A stretch of DNA of 64,000 bases from Acidobacteriota bacterium (GCA_016125275.1 WGMB01000010.1:124001-188000); one strand, 5' to 3'. Shown: positions 48,384 through 57,796, numbered from the stretch's first letter. Made by a program: numbers and translations. Notes: a model not told the origin generated them from the letters alone.

Positions 48384-49172
48384 ATGAGCTACATCAAGTT
48401 CTTTGCTTTCACTGTCTTGGCATTCGGCGTGAGCTTCGGATGCGGCGGCGGCGCGCCCGCTCCGGAGAGTTCCGGCGGCAGCGAAACGGCCGAGACCGCG
48501 GCTCCCCCCGCTGAGACCTTCAACGTTGATCCCGCCACCGCCGCCACCGTCTCCGGCAAGATCTTCTTCGACGGCGAGGCGCCGCAACCGCAGCGCATCA
48601 ACATCGCCGATGAGGAGTGCAAGGCCATGCACTCCGATCCGATCTTCTCCGAGCAGACCGTGGTCAACGACGACGGCACGCTCCAGAACGTCCTCGTGTG
48701 GGTCAAGAAGGGTCTGGAAGGCAAGACCTTCCCGGTCTCTGGCGACAAGGTCAAGCTCGACCAGATCGGCTGCATCTACAAGCCGCACGTCGCCGCCGTC
48801 CAGGTCGGCCAGACGCTTTCGGTCACCAACAGCGACCCCACCCTCCACAACGTCCACCCGCTGCCGCGCGTGAACCCGGAGTGGAACAAGTCGCAGGCCG
48901 CCGGCGCCGGCGCCATCGAAGAGAAGTTCCCCAAGCAAGAGCTGATGATCCCGGTGAAGTGCAACATCCACCCCTGGATGCGCTCCTACATCAGCGTCAT
49001 CGAGCACCCCTTCTTCGCCGTCACCGGCGCGGACGGCTCGTTCGAGATCACCGGCCTGCCCCCGGGCGAGTACACCATCGAAGCCGTCCACGAGCGGCTC
49101 GGTAACCAGGAAACCACCGTCAAGGTCGGCGACGGCGAAAGCGCCGCCGTCGAGCTGCGCTTCTCGAACTGA
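48384..49172 (+). CDS. Cupredoxin-like lipoprotein with carboxypeptidase-regulatory-like tail
   Basis: A 262-residue putative lipoprotein; the lipobox is near VSFGC at residues ~16-20. After a Ser/Glu-rich linker, the middle is plastocyanin-like: VQVGQTLSVTNSDPTLHNVH supplies a His, and VKCNIHPWMRSYISV the Cys, His and Met of a type-1 copper site. The last ~60 residues are a carboxypeptidase-regulatory-like domain (GADGSFEITGLPPGEYTIEAV). It sits 4 bases before ctaB, so an electron-transfer or copper role linked to a haem-copper oxidase is inferred. TACAAT at 48319-48324 could be the -10, with a 59-base leader. Confidence 0.78.
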   Translation: MSYIKFFAFTVLAFGVSFGCGGGAPAPESSGGSETAETAAPPAETFNVDPATAATVSGKIFFDGEAPQPQRINIADEECKAMHSDPIFSEQTVVNDDGTLQNVLVWVKKGLEGKTFPVSGDKVKLDQIGCIYKPHVAAVQVGQTLSVTNSDPTLHNVHPLPRVNPEWNKSQAAGAGAIEEKFPKQELMIPVKCNIHPWMRSYISVIEHPFFAVTGADGSFEITGLPPGEYTIEAVHERLGNQETTVKVGDGESAAVELRFSN

Positions 49173-49176
49173 CGCC

Positions 49177-50076
49177 ATGGCCACCGAACCCCATACGGCC
49201 CCGGTCCCAGCCGCCGCGCGTCCCACCCTTCTGTGGGACTACCTGGAGCTGACCAAGCCCAACGTCGTCTGGCTGATTCTGATGTCGACCATGGTCGGCT
49301 TCTACGTGGCCTCGTCGGACGCTCTCTCCGCCATCCTGATGCTCAACACCATCGCCGCCACGGCCCTGCTGGCCGCCGGCACCGGTACGTTGAACCAGTG
49401 GTGGGAGCGGGACCTGGACCGGAAGATGCGCCGCACCGAGAGCCGCCCGCTGCCCTCCGGGCGCGTGCCCGCGGCCGCCTCGCTCGGCTTCGGCATCGCC
49501 GTCTCGATCGCGGGCCTGGCCTGGATGGCCATCGGCGTCAACTGGCTCAGCTTCTGGGTCGGTCTGGCCACTTTGCTCAGCTACGTACTGGCCTACACTC
49601 CGCTGAAGACCAAGACCCCGCTGGCGACCTTCGTCGGCGCCTTTCCCGGCGCCGCGCCGCTGCTGCTGGGCTGGACGGCCGTGCGTGGCGAGCTGAGCCT
49701 CGAAGCCTGGGTGCTCTTCTTCATCCTCTTTCTGTGGCAGTTCCCGCACTTCTACGCCATCGCTTGGATCTATCGCGACGACTACGCCCGCGCCGGCATC
49801 CAGATGCTGCCCGTTGTCGACCGCGACGGCGACTCCACCAGCCGCCAGATCATCTGCTACGCCTTCAACCTCATCCCGGTCAGCATCGCGCCCTGGATGC
49901 TCGGCATGGCCGGCCCGGTTTACGGCGTCGCCGCCCTGGCGCTGAGCTGCGGCTACTTCTACTACGGCTTCCGCGCCGCTCGCGCGCGTACGATTGCAGA
50001 GGCTCGGCGGCTGCTGCGGGTGTCGGTCATCTACCTGCCTTTGCTATACCTGTTCCTTGTCGCCGACAAGGCCTAG
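49177..50076 (+). CDS. ctaB: Protohaem IX farnesyltransferase (haem O synthase)
   Basis: A 299-residue UbiA-superfamily membrane enzyme with about nine helices. The prenyl-diphosphate motif reads GTLNQWWERDLDRKMRRTESRPL, split as NQWWERDLDRKM and RRTESRPLPSG; the second site is YTPLKTKTP and FPGAAPLLLGW, with WQFPHFYAIAW and YRDDYARAGIQMLP after it. It farnesylates haem B to haem O for haem-copper oxidases. The gene directly follows a cupredoxin-like lipoprotein gene. The alternative symbol cyoE applies in some species. Confidence 0.93.
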   Translation: MATEPHTAPVPAAARPTLLWDYLELTKPNVVWLILMSTMVGFYVASSDALSAILMLNTIAATALLAAGTGTLNQWWERDLDRKMRRTESRPLPSGRVPAAASLGFGIAVSIAGLAWMAIGVNWLSFWVGLATLLSYVLAYTPLKTKTPLATFVGAFPGAAPLLLGWTAVRGELSLEAWVLFFILFLWQFPHFYAIAWIYRDDYARAGIQMLPVVDRDGDSTSRQIICYAFNLIPVSIAPWMLGMAGPVYGVAALALSCGYFYYGFRAARARTIAEARRLLRVSVIYLPLLYLFLVADKA

Positions 50077-50090
50077 AGCTTCCCAACATC

Positions 50091-51083
50091 ATGTTCAAAG
50101 TTTGGACGGAACGAGAGCTTCCGGCGGATCTGGCCGCCGAATTCGACGGACTCGCCACGATCGTCGGTCCGCCTCCGGAAGACCCGGCCGAGCGCTACCG
50201 TGACTTGCCCGGCGCCCACGCCATCGTGGCCGCCGGCGGAACCTTCGGCGCCGACGTCCTCGACCGCTCCTCCGAGATGCTCGTCGTCTCCCGGACCGGC
50301 ATCGGCTACGACAAGGTTGATGTCGAAGCCGCCTCGGCGCGCCACATCGCCGTTTGCAACACGCCCGACGGCCCCACCATCTCCACCGCCGAGTTCGCGC
50401 TCGCGCTGCTGCTGGCGACCGCCAAGAAGCTCAAGCTCGCCGAAGGCCAACTGCGCCGCTTCCCCGACGGCCGCGACTTCTACAAGGAGCACGACGCCAT
50501 CGAGCTCTACGGCCTCACGCTCGGTCTGGTGGGCCTGGGCCGCATCGGCCGCCACGTCGGCAAGGTCGCCCTCGCCATGGGCATGAAGGTCGTCGCCTAC
50601 GACCCCTTCGTGTCCGCCAAGGCCGCCGCCCAGCTCGGCATCGAGTCGATCCCTTCGCTCGACGACCTGCTCGGCCGCGCCGACGTCGTCTCGCTGCACC
50701 TGCCGCTCACCGCCGACACCCGCCACCTCATCAGCGCCGAAAAGCTCGCCTTGATGAAGCCCGGCGCGCTGTTCATCAACGCCTCGCGCGGCGGCCTAGT
50801 CGATGAGCCCGCGCTCATCGCCGCGCTCGAAGCCGGCCGCCTCGGCGGCGTGGGCCTCGACGTCACCGACCCCGAGCCGCCCCTGCCCATCAATCCCATG
50901 CTGGCCCGCGAAGACGTGGTGCTGACGCCGCACGTCGGCTCGGCCACCGCCGCCGGCAAGCACCGCATCCTGTCGGCCACCGTCGCCAATATCGTCAGCG
51001 TGCTCAAGGGCGAGTTGCCGCAGGACATGGTCAACTTCGCCATCTGGCCGGACGTCCAGCGCCGCTGGGCCGCCATGCGCTAA
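50091..51083 (+). CDS. D-isomer-specific 2-hydroxyacid dehydrogenase
   Basis: A 330-residue enzyme. The NAD fold is GLVGLGRIGRHVGKVA; catalytic Arg lies in NASRGGLVDE, Glu in DVTDPEPPLP and His in LTPHVGSAT. The catalytic N-terminal domain includes VVSRTGIGYDKVDVEAA. This could be a phosphoglycerate dehydrogenase-like, glyoxylate reductase or other 2-hydroxyacid enzyme; no ACT domain is attached. It begins 14 bases after ctaB and might be co-transcribed, though no functional link is obvious. Two copies of CGCCCGGC flank its 3' region. Confidence 0.85.
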   Translation: MFKVWTERELPADLAAEFDGLATIVGPPPEDPAERYRDLPGAHAIVAAGGTFGADVLDRSSEMLVVSRTGIGYDKVDVEAASARHIAVCNTPDGPTISTAEFALALLLATAKKLKLAEGQLRRFPDGRDFYKEHDAIELYGLTLGLVGLGRIGRHVGKVALAMGMKVVAYDPFVSAKAAAQLGIESIPSLDDLLGRADVVSLHLPLTADTRHLISAEKLALMKPGALFINASRGGLVDEPALIAALEAGRLGGVGLDVTDPEPPLPINPMLAREDVVLTPHVGSATAAGKHRILSATVANIVSVLKGELPQDMVNFAIWPDVQRRWAAMR

Positions 51084-51084
51084 G

Positions 51085-51143
51085 CGCCCGGCTCTTGCTG
51101 ATATACTCAGACGCAGCGCCGGGCGAGCCCCAAGCCGCCCGGC
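51085..51143 (+). promoter_or_regulatory. Mutually exclusive hairpins before tRNA-Val
   Basis: CGCCCGGC occurs at 51085-51092 and again at 51136-51143; the complementary GCCGGGCG at 51118-51125 can pair with either. Pairing upstream gives a hairpin with a 25-base loop containing the TATACT box; pairing downstream gives an 8-bp stem with a 10-base loop in the pre-tRNA leader. Confidence 0.5.
51102..51107 (+). promoter_or_regulatory. -10-like TATACT for tRNA-Val
   Basis: TATACT (5/6) lies about 60 bases upstream of the tRNA. A transcript from near 51114 would start with the 51118-51143 hairpin. Confidence 0.45.
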
Positions 51144-51167
51144 AACTCACTGATTCGACACAGGATC

Positions 51168-51244
51168 GGGCGGTTAGCTCAGTTGGTTAGAGCGTCTGCC
51201 TTACAAGCAGAATGTCGGGGGTTCGAGTCCCTCACCGCCCACCA
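51168..51244 (+). tRNA. tRNA-Val (anticodon UAC)
   Basis: A complete cloverleaf: acceptor GGGCGGT (51168-51174) pairs with ACCGCCC (51234-51240), followed by A and an encoded CCA. The anticodon stem TCTGC/GCAGA encloses CTTACAA with TAC at 51202-51204. The T-loop is GTTCGAGTC. It reads GUA and probably other GUN valine codons. Confidence 0.97.
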
Positions 51245-51269
51245 CCGATTCCTCACCGCATCCGTCCGC

Positions 51270-53849
51270 CTAGCGCGCGCCCCTCTTCAGGGCGTCCACC
51301 TTTCCTCGCGCCAGGAACCAGCGGTCGAACAGCAGCAGGTGAACCCCTGCCGCGGCCCAACCCACCAGACACAGAGCCGCTCCGGTCGCCATCTGGTAGA
51401 CCGTCTTCCGGTACTGGACGGCTTGGACGATCCACGTCAGGCCCAATCGAGTCAACGCCAGACTGACCAGAGCCAGCGCGGCCGCGCCTGCCAGCCCCTT
51501 GGGCGTCAAGAGGGGTTCACTGCGCCAGGTATAGGCGGCCCAGCCGACGGCCGCCAGGGCGATCACGCCGCCGATGGCGTTGATCGCCCGTAGCGCGCCC
51601 GACAGCCTCCAGATCTTGAACGCGATCGAGGAGCCTACATTCAGGAGCTTCGACAGCGCGTCGAGATCCTCCGGCCCCTGCCCCTGCAACGCCGAGGCCA
51701 TGCGCAGGAAGCGCCACGGATGCTCCCCTTGATACACCGGGAAGCCCTGAATCGCGTCGGCAAACCCTGTCCGCACCATGTTGTGGCCGCTAGCCATCAA
51801 GGCGAACGCTTCGACCTCGCTAAACGAATCCAGGTCGGTTCGGATGTTCGCAAGAGATTCCTGAAGATCCTTCCGCACTCCGTAGGTCGTGAGCGTTTGC
51901 CGGCGTCTCAGGCTCTCCGCGCCGGTCATCTCCCTCGGGTTCCGACAGCCCTTCCAGTCGCGCGGCTCCGCCTCCAGGTCCTTCTTCAAGTGCAGAAAGA
52001 GCAGCCCCTTGAGCAGGCCCGCCTTCCGGCGCGATTCCATCTCGCGATACTGCGCCGTCCGCACCCTGGATTGCAGCACGCTGCTCGTGCGCAACAGGAC
52101 TCCCAAGGGGTCGTCCGGCGGCCGGTCGATCGTCGACATCTGACCGCTGGCGTCGCTCACGATCATCACCGTGCAGTTCTGGTCGAGCAGCCCGTACAGC
52201 CCTTGGTTGTCGTGAACCCCTCCGTCCACCAGGCGCACCACGATCCCGTCATACAGACCTTGCAGCTCCAGAGGCGGAAACAGGCCCGGAACGCACGACG
52301 AGGCGGCCACGGCCTGCCCAAGCCGCACATCCTGGTGCCGTGGGGGCGCCTCTTCGTAATACATGCGCCGCAGCCGGTAGTTGCCGTCGACCTCGCTGTC
52401 GATGCGAGAGGGCGGCTCTCCCATCCAGGTGGCGGTGAACTGCCAACTGTGCCCCGTATTCTCCGAGGCGGCGTTGAGAATCAGAATCGGAACCTTGTCG
52501 GTGCGCTTCCAGTTGTCGTACTTGGGCTTGCAGGTCTCGTCGCCCTTCGGGCGGATGATGAGCTCTCGCAGGCTTCGCTTGCCGTCGTCGCCGATGCGGG
52601 CGTAGAGATGCTCCTCATAGAGCTCCCCCAAGCGATTCGTCCGGGTGTAGCCCGGCTGGAACATCATGCGCAGGTTGCCGACGACGCTCCCGACCACCCG
52701 CATGCGGATGTTCTTCTGCACGCCGGCCAAGAACGCCTCCGCGACCCTTTCCACAACCTGGACGTACTCGTCCCGCGTGATCTCCCCGTCGGCCTTCTCC
52801 TGCAGCAGCTTGCGGATCTCGAGGTAGTAGTGGGCGCCCACGATCGAGCCGCCGGAGACGCAGGAGAGCGCTTCGACGTGTCGCAGCATGTCGCGCTCGG
52901 CCAGGGCCGCCAGCACCCCGATGTGAAAGAACGAGGCCCGGAAGCCGCCGCCCGACAGCGCCAGCCCCAGCTTTCCCGCAAACAGCGAGGCCGCGGCGTT
53001 GGACGCCCTTTCCCCATACACGGCGCGCAGCACGCCCCACGGCTCCGACTTTGCGAACTCTGCACTGGTCTGGACCTCCGGCGCTTGCAGCCGGGCCAGC
53101 CAAGCGAACTGCCTCGCCGTCGTCTCGTACTCCCACGGTTCAACGGGCTTCTCGTAAGCAATCTCGAGGTGCCGTTTCGCACTCGCATAGCCCCCGAGCC
53201 CGAAGTGAGCTTCGGCGAGCGTTTCTTGAAACCAGCGAACCTCCTTCCAGGGCGGGCCATCCTTCCATGCGGGCGTGTCCTGCGTGGCCTGGAGCTTGGC
53301 GACAATGTCGCTTCTGAGTTTCCGGGCGCTTTCTCGATGCAACTCCGCGTCGGAGGCTTCCACAGCAAGCAGGTCATGAACAAAAGCCGCATTGATGGCC
53401 GTGTAGCCTTGGTCCAGCTCGATACCCTGTTGAGCTCCCCGTTCGTAATAGGCCAGAGACCGCTCCAGAGTCTCGCGCCGGCCATCCACAAACCACTTGC
53501 GTTTGCAAATGCCTCCGGCGATGCCCAGCGTCTCCGCCACGGTGGTCGTTGCGAGCGGCGCCCCGCTCTCGACGAATCTGATCCGATCCAGGATCTCCAG
53601 TGCGTCGTCGTGCTTGCTGTCGTCAGGCGCGTCCGGATTCTTCGACGTCCACAGCGCCAGTTGCTGCCGCAGCTTCGTCGGGTCGCTAGGCTCAGTACGC
53701 GCTTCGATGAGGTGGATCGCGAGCAGTCGCGCTTCCTCGAACGACTGCAGACCGGCGATTTGCCTGGCGATCTGGAAAGCCTTGTCGGGGTCTTCTTTCC
53801 GCCCGGACCGGATAACCTTTGAGGCCTCGAGCAACTCGGACAACGTCAT
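51270..53849 (-). CDS. Patatin-like phospholipase with helical N-terminus and membrane tail
   Basis: An 859-residue protein. Residues ~1-270 are helical repeats; ETLGIAGGICKRKW and GYTAINAAFVHDLLA resemble the TPR-like MAP3K TRAFs-binding (DUF4071) domain. The patatin domain has the oxyanion hole SGGGFRAS (299-306), nucleophile elbow CVSGGS (330-335, with Cys where GxSxG has the first Gly) and catalytic Asp in DGG (542-544). Three hydrophobic helices lie at about 740-850. It probably hydrolyses membrane lipids from the inner face. A GGGAGG precedes ATG 53849. The gene ends 25 bases from tRNA-Val. Patatins can be defence effectors, but no nucleotide-cyclase partner is here. Confidence 0.82.
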   Translation of the reverse strand: MTLSELLEASKVIRSGRKEDPDKAFQIARQIAGLQSFEEARLLAIHLIEARTEPSDPTKLRQQLALWTSKNPDAPDDSKHDDALEILDRIRFVESGAPLATTTVAETLGIAGGICKRKWFVDGRRETLERSLAYYERGAQQGIELDQGYTAINAAFVHDLLAVEASDAELHRESARKLRSDIVAKLQATQDTPAWKDGPPWKEVRWFQETLAEAHFGLGGYASAKRHLEIAYEKPVEPWEYETTARQFAWLARLQAPEVQTSAEFAKSEPWGVLRAVYGERASNAAASLFAGKLGLALSGGGFRASFFHIGVLAALAERDMLRHVEALSCVSGGSIVGAHYYLEIRKLLQEKADGEITRDEYVQVVERVAEAFLAGVQKNIRMRVVGSVVGNLRMMFQPGYTRTNRLGELYEEHLYARIGDDGKRSLRELIIRPKGDETCKPKYDNWKRTDKVPILILNAASENTGHSWQFTATWMGEPPSRIDSEVDGNYRLRRMYYEEAPPRHQDVRLGQAVAASSCVPGLFPPLELQGLYDGIVVRLVDGGVHDNQGLYGLLDQNCTVMIVSDASGQMSTIDRPPDDPLGVLLRTSSVLQSRVRTAQYREMESRRKAGLLKGLLFLHLKKDLEAEPRDWKGCRNPREMTGAESLRRRQTLTTYGVRKDLQESLANIRTDLDSFSEVEAFALMASGHNMVRTGFADAIQGFPVYQGEHPWRFLRMASALQGQGPEDLDALSKLLNVGSSIAFKIWRLSGALRAINAIGGVIALAAVGWAAYTWRSEPLLTPKGLAGAAALALVSLALTRLGLTWIVQAVQYRKTVYQMATGAALCLVGWAAAGVHLLLFDRWFLARGKVDALKRGAR

Positions 53850-53983
53850 CGAAAACCTCCCCGGCTATTTCAAATGCAACGCGAAATTAGGAGAGTCACT
53901 CCGCGCGCGTGCACAGCTTCTCACAAGCCGGGAAAGTTCGCCACCCGATAAAACCGCCTCCGACAGACCGCAACACTATTCAT

Positions 53984-56239
53984 TCAAAACCGGAACGTAT
54001 ACTGCAGCTTCGTCGCCAGACGCGAATCCTGCTGCCGAAAGTCATACCCCCGATCCGAAATCTCCTGCACCCAGCCCTGCCCGAAAATAAAGAACAGGTC
54101 GTTGCCGGGATCCAGCGTCCAGCGCACGCGGCTCTGCAGCCCCAAGTTCCCTGACCGGTTGTCAAACTGGATCAAGTTCGAAAACGACAGAAACGGCGAC
54201 ACCGCGTAGTTGATCTGCGAGCCCAGAATACGCGCCACGAAATTGCCCTGCGGCAGCCGCGCAAACGTCTGGTTGCTCGTCAGGCTGATGGTGAACTTCG
54301 GCGGCATCTTGTAGCTCAGCGTCGTCTGCACGGACTCCGCCCGGCCCGACCAGAAGCTGCCGAACGAAATCCCAAAGCTGCCCTGCAGCCGCCGCTTCTG
54401 CGCCGACGAAAAGAAGATCCGCAACGGCATGAAGCGGTATTCTCCCGGCGGCAGCACCACTCCCGGCGAAATCTCGAACGGCTCGAACAGCCTCTCGTAG
54501 CTCGGATTGATGTCGAACAAGCTGTGCAACGAATCGCCGGACTGGAAATGCCAGTCGAACAGCGTCGCGTACACGTTCCACGTCTCCACCAGCCCGTTGT
54601 CCAGCCGCGTGAAGCGCGTATAGAAGACGTCGTGGAACATCTGCTGCACGCCCATCGCCTGATTCTTCGGCCGCGGGTTGAAGCTGCCTCCTACCCGCAG
54701 CATCCGCACGTTGCGCCGCTGCACGAAGCCCAGCGCCGGGTCGAAATTCTCCTGAATCTCCCGCCAGATGACTTGCCCCGCAAAGCGGTCGTTGGGGTAC
54801 GCCGCCGCAAAGCCGTACGAGGCGTTCTTGTCGTCCACGCCTTCGTTCATGCTCTTGAGCGCGTAGGCGTTCACCACCATGTTGCGCGACGTCCCCAGAA
54901 AGTCCGACGTCGCCAGCCGCATGTCGCCGCCGATCGTGCTGCTCGACAGCGGCAAGGCCGGATTGCCGCCCGTCACGATCGCCCCCACGTAAGACTGCTC
55001 CCAAAAGTTCTGCCGCACCCGCGCCACGGCCAGGTCCTTGTCCCCCACGCCCTCGCCGTCGCGCGTGCGCACGTTCAATACGCCGATCTCCGTGCGCCCG
55101 ACCTTGCCCGTCAGCTTCACGCCGTAGTCGATCGGGACTTCCGCACCGCCGATCAGCCCGATCCGTCGGCTGAAGAACGGAAAGATCTCCGCTCCGGGCT
55201 CCGGAATGCCGCCGGGCGGGCTCACCCCTGTGGTCGCGAAGTTGAACACCCCCGCGTCCTGCAGGAAGAACGAGCGCTTTTCGGGGAAGAAGATCGAGAA
55301 CCGCGTCAGGTTGATCTGCCGCGCGTCCACTTCCGTCTCGCCAAAATCCGTGTTCGCCGTGGCCGACAGCCGAAGGCTCGGCGTCACGTTGTAGAACAAG
55401 TCGAAGCCCGTCTTGCCGCGCAGCACGTCATGGCCGCTCGCGGCGTCGTGGATCCAGCGCTGCGCCACAAACGGCCGCACGTCCAACCCCACGCCCTGTT
55501 CCAGCGCCGCCAGCCCTGTGATCTGGCCCGCCTCGGAGACCTGGAAGAACGGGGTCTGGAAGCCCGACCCCGTCCACCGCACTTCCTCGAACTTCCGCTG
55601 GATCGTGCGGCTCAGGTTGAAGCCCCACACTTCCTTGCCGGCCGGAAAGCTCAACGACCGGAAGGGAATTGCAAACTCGGCCGTCCAGCCCAGCTCCGTG
55701 CGCCGCGTCTTCACAATCCAGATCGCGTCCCAGTCGTTGTTCGTCTGCCCGTTGGCAAACACCAGCCCGTCCACCAGCGCTCCGGCCGGGTTGGTCGCGA
55801 AGTAGAACGCATTGCTCTGGTCCCCGAACGTATCCAGGATGATCTCCACCCGGTCGTCCGAGCTCAGCGTCGCGTCGCGCGCCATCAGCGTCCCGATCAC
55901 CCGCTCCGGCTGCGAGTCGAAGCACTCCACGCCGATGTAGAGGTTGTTCTGGTCATACAGCAGCGTCACCTCCGTCCGCTCGCTGGCCTTGGCGCCGGAG
56001 TTCGGCAGCCGCTGCACCAGCTCGCCGATCTTCACGCCATCGCGCCAAGCCGGCTCCTCGAGCGCGCCGTCAATGGCGATCTCCGAGGCGATCCGCCGCA
56101 CGCTCGCCGAGCGGCGCGCTCCCGGCGGCGCATGCTCCTCCGGCGACGGAAACGCCTCGGCCGTCGGTCCCATCGACGTCATGGCAAGAAAGAACAAGGC
56201 GTTCCACGGGGATCGCCGGATCCGCGAGAGTCGATGCAA
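53984..56239 (-). CDS. DUF5916 outer-membrane protein with CBM9-like N-terminus
   Basis: A 751-residue protein starting at TTG 56239, with a basic N-terminus and hydrophobic stretch (NALFFLAMTSMGPTAEA). A CBM9-like domain (~50-230) shows IDGALEEPAWRDG, LLYDQNNLYIGVECFD, RDATLSSDDRVEIILDTF, and the DUF5916 start FPEKRSFFLQDAGVFNF. The rest is beta-strand-rich and ends KLQYTFRF with a terminal Phe, as expected of an outer-membrane barrel. Function of the family is unknown, perhaps glycan binding or uptake. TATGAT (minus strand, 56272-56277) may be its -10. Confidence 0.83.
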   Translation of the reverse strand: MHRLSRIRRSPWNALFFLAMTSMGPTAEAFPSPEEHAPPGARRSASVRRIASEIAIDGALEEPAWRDGVKIGELVQRLPNSGAKASERTEVTLLYDQNNLYIGVECFDSQPERVIGTLMARDATLSSDDRVEIILDTFGDQSNAFYFATNPAGALVDGLVFANGQTNNDWDAIWIVKTRRTELGWTAEFAIPFRSLSFPAGKEVWGFNLSRTIQRKFEEVRWTGSGFQTPFFQVSEAGQITGLAALEQGVGLDVRPFVAQRWIHDAASGHDVLRGKTGFDLFYNVTPSLRLSATANTDFGETEVDARQINLTRFSIFFPEKRSFFLQDAGVFNFATTGVSPPGGIPEPGAEIFPFFSRRIGLIGGAEVPIDYGVKLTGKVGRTEIGVLNVRTRDGEGVGDKDLAVARVRQNFWEQSYVGAIVTGGNPALPLSSSTIGGDMRLATSDFLGTSRNMVVNAYALKSMNEGVDDKNASYGFAAAYPNDRFAGQVIWREIQENFDPALGFVQRRNVRMLRVGGSFNPRPKNQAMGVQQMFHDVFYTRFTRLDNGLVETWNVYATLFDWHFQSGDSLHSLFDINPSYERLFEPFEISPGVVLPPGEYRFMPLRIFFSSAQKRRLQGSFGISFGSFWSGRAESVQTTLSYKMPPKFTISLTSNQTFARLPQGNFVARILGSQINYAVSPFLSFSNLIQFDNRSGNLGLQSRVRWTLDPGNDLFFIFGQGWVQEISDRGYDFRQQDSRLATKLQYTFRF

Positions 56240-56385
56240 GTTGTGGTTCCCAGCCCCCCAAGGCCCGGCCCATCATAGCGGAAACTTCGCCGCCCAAAAT
56301 CGGCCCCCGGCGGGTGAATCGTCCCGCCCTCCTAGGCCCTTTCCCGGACGGCGGGCGCCGCCGCCGCCCCGCTAGCCTCCCTTGC

Positions 56386-57534
56386 ATGGGCCGGAGAGCG
56401 AAGACCTGGGGCTCGTTCCTGGCCGCCCTCGGCTTCCTGGTCCTGTGGATCGGCGTCGGCTCCTCCATCGTCGACCGGGCCAAGCGGAAGGACTTCCTGA
56501 ACCTCTACGTCGGCGGAACCCTTGCCGCCGAGGGCCGCTTCCCCCAATTGCACAACCAAGCGACGCAGTTCGCCGCCCAGCGCCGCTTCGACCCCGACGC
56601 CCGCGAGCTGTGGCCCTTCGTCCGGCCGCCTTTCTACGCCGCCCTGCTGTCCTGGCTGCCGCTGTTTTCGTTCGACGCGGCCTTCCGCCTCTGGCTCGGC
56701 CTCCAAATCGCCGTCCTGCTGGCCTGCTGGGCCTGGGCGGCGCGCGAGCTGGGCCCGTCGTCCGTCGTCTGGGGAGGCCTGTTCGTCCCCACCGCCCTCG
56801 GCGTCATCCACGGGCAGGACTGCCCGCTGATGCTGGCCGTGGCGGTGGCCTCCTACCACCTGCTGGAGAAGGGCAAACCCGGCTGGGCCGGCGCCGTGCT
56901 GGCGCTGAGCCTCTACAAGTTCCACCTCTTGCTGCTCTTCCCGCTCGCCGTCTGGGTGGCCGGGGAGCGCCGCATGCTCAGGGCCTATCTGGCGGCCGCC
57001 GCCGGCCTTACCGCCCTCTCCGTCGCCCTTACCGGGCCCGCCGGCATCGTCAGCTACCTTCACCTGCTCACCGACGGAGACCTGCGCGGCCTCCACCCCT
57101 CCCCTGAACGCACGCTCAGCGTCTTCGGCCTGGCCGAAAACCTGCCCGGGCCGCACGCCCTGACCGCCGCAGTCGGCGCAACCGCCACGCTCGCGCTCGC
57201 CCTGCTGGCCGTCCGAGACGCCCCCCGCTGGCGCTGGTTCGCCGCCGGCCTCACCGCCTCCTTGCTCGCCGTCCCTCACGTCTACGCCTACGACGCCGGC
57301 GTGCTGCTGCTGTCCGTCTGGCTGACGCTGGCCTACGCCGAAACTCCCGCCGCCAAGCTAGCCGCAGCCCTGGCGGCAACGCCTCTACCCTACCTGTTCT
57401 CGTTCGGAGACGGCTTGCAACCGGCAATTCCATGCCTGTCTCTGCTGGCGCTGCTCTCCGCCCTGGCCTGGGAAAGCGTCCGCGCCAAGCCGGCCGTTGC
57501 GCCCTTGGCAAGAGCCGCCGGCGCGGGAATGTAG
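56386..57534 (+). CDS. GT87/DUF2029-like polytopic glycosyltransferase
   Basis: A 382-residue protein with about nine membrane helices. It fits the DUF2029/GT87 group of polyprenyl-phosphate-sugar-dependent mannosyltransferases: RKDFLNLYVGGTLAAEGRFP with the Asp after the first helix, LWPFVRPPFYAALLSWLPL, SLYKFHLLLLFPLAVW, and VPHVYAYDAGVLLL near the end. It would transfer a sugar on the outer face of the inner membrane. The frame is open up to 56314, but ATG 56386 is the first Met next to the first helix. No ribosome-binding site is evident. The upstream gene is divergent. Confidence 0.75.
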   Translation: MGRRAKTWGSFLAALGFLVLWIGVGSSIVDRAKRKDFLNLYVGGTLAAEGRFPQLHNQATQFAAQRRFDPDARELWPFVRPPFYAALLSWLPLFSFDAAFRLWLGLQIAVLLACWAWAARELGPSSVVWGGLFVPTALGVIHGQDCPLMLAVAVASYHLLEKGKPGWAGAVLALSLYKFHLLLLFPLAVWVAGERRMLRAYLAAAAGLTALSVALTGPAGIVSYLHLLTDGDLRGLHPSPERTLSVFGLAENLPGPHALTAAVGATATLALALLAVRDAPRWRWFAAGLTASLLAVPHVYAYDAGVLLLSVWLTLAYAETPAAKLAAALAATPLPYLFSFGDGLQPAIPCLSLLALLSALAWESVRAKPAVAPLARAAGAGM

Positions 57535-57554
57535 TGGCCCCCGCCGGGCTGTGC

Positions 57555-57560
57555 TAGACT
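57555..57560 (+). promoter_or_regulatory. -10-like TAGACT for tRNA-Ser
   Basis: TAGACT (4/6) lies 31 bases upstream of the tRNA. No clear -35 is seen. Confidence 0.35.
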
Positions 57561-57591
57561 CCAATCTGGTCCCCGACTCGACCTGCCCCGC

Positions 57592-57685
<94 letters not shown>

Positions 57686-57796
57686 GTTCCCTTTCCTCGC
57701 CGTCCCGCTCCGACGCTTCTCCCATCGCCGCATCGCCGCCTGTGCCATCATCGTCCCAAGCCCGGACCCTCCGCCCGGCCCGGCCTGCGACGCGCC

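Noticed and set aside
51270-53849. Patatin gene as the effector of a CBASS system
   Set aside because: No CD-NTase or other CBASS gene is adjacent; both neighbours are a tRNA and a DUF5916 gene.
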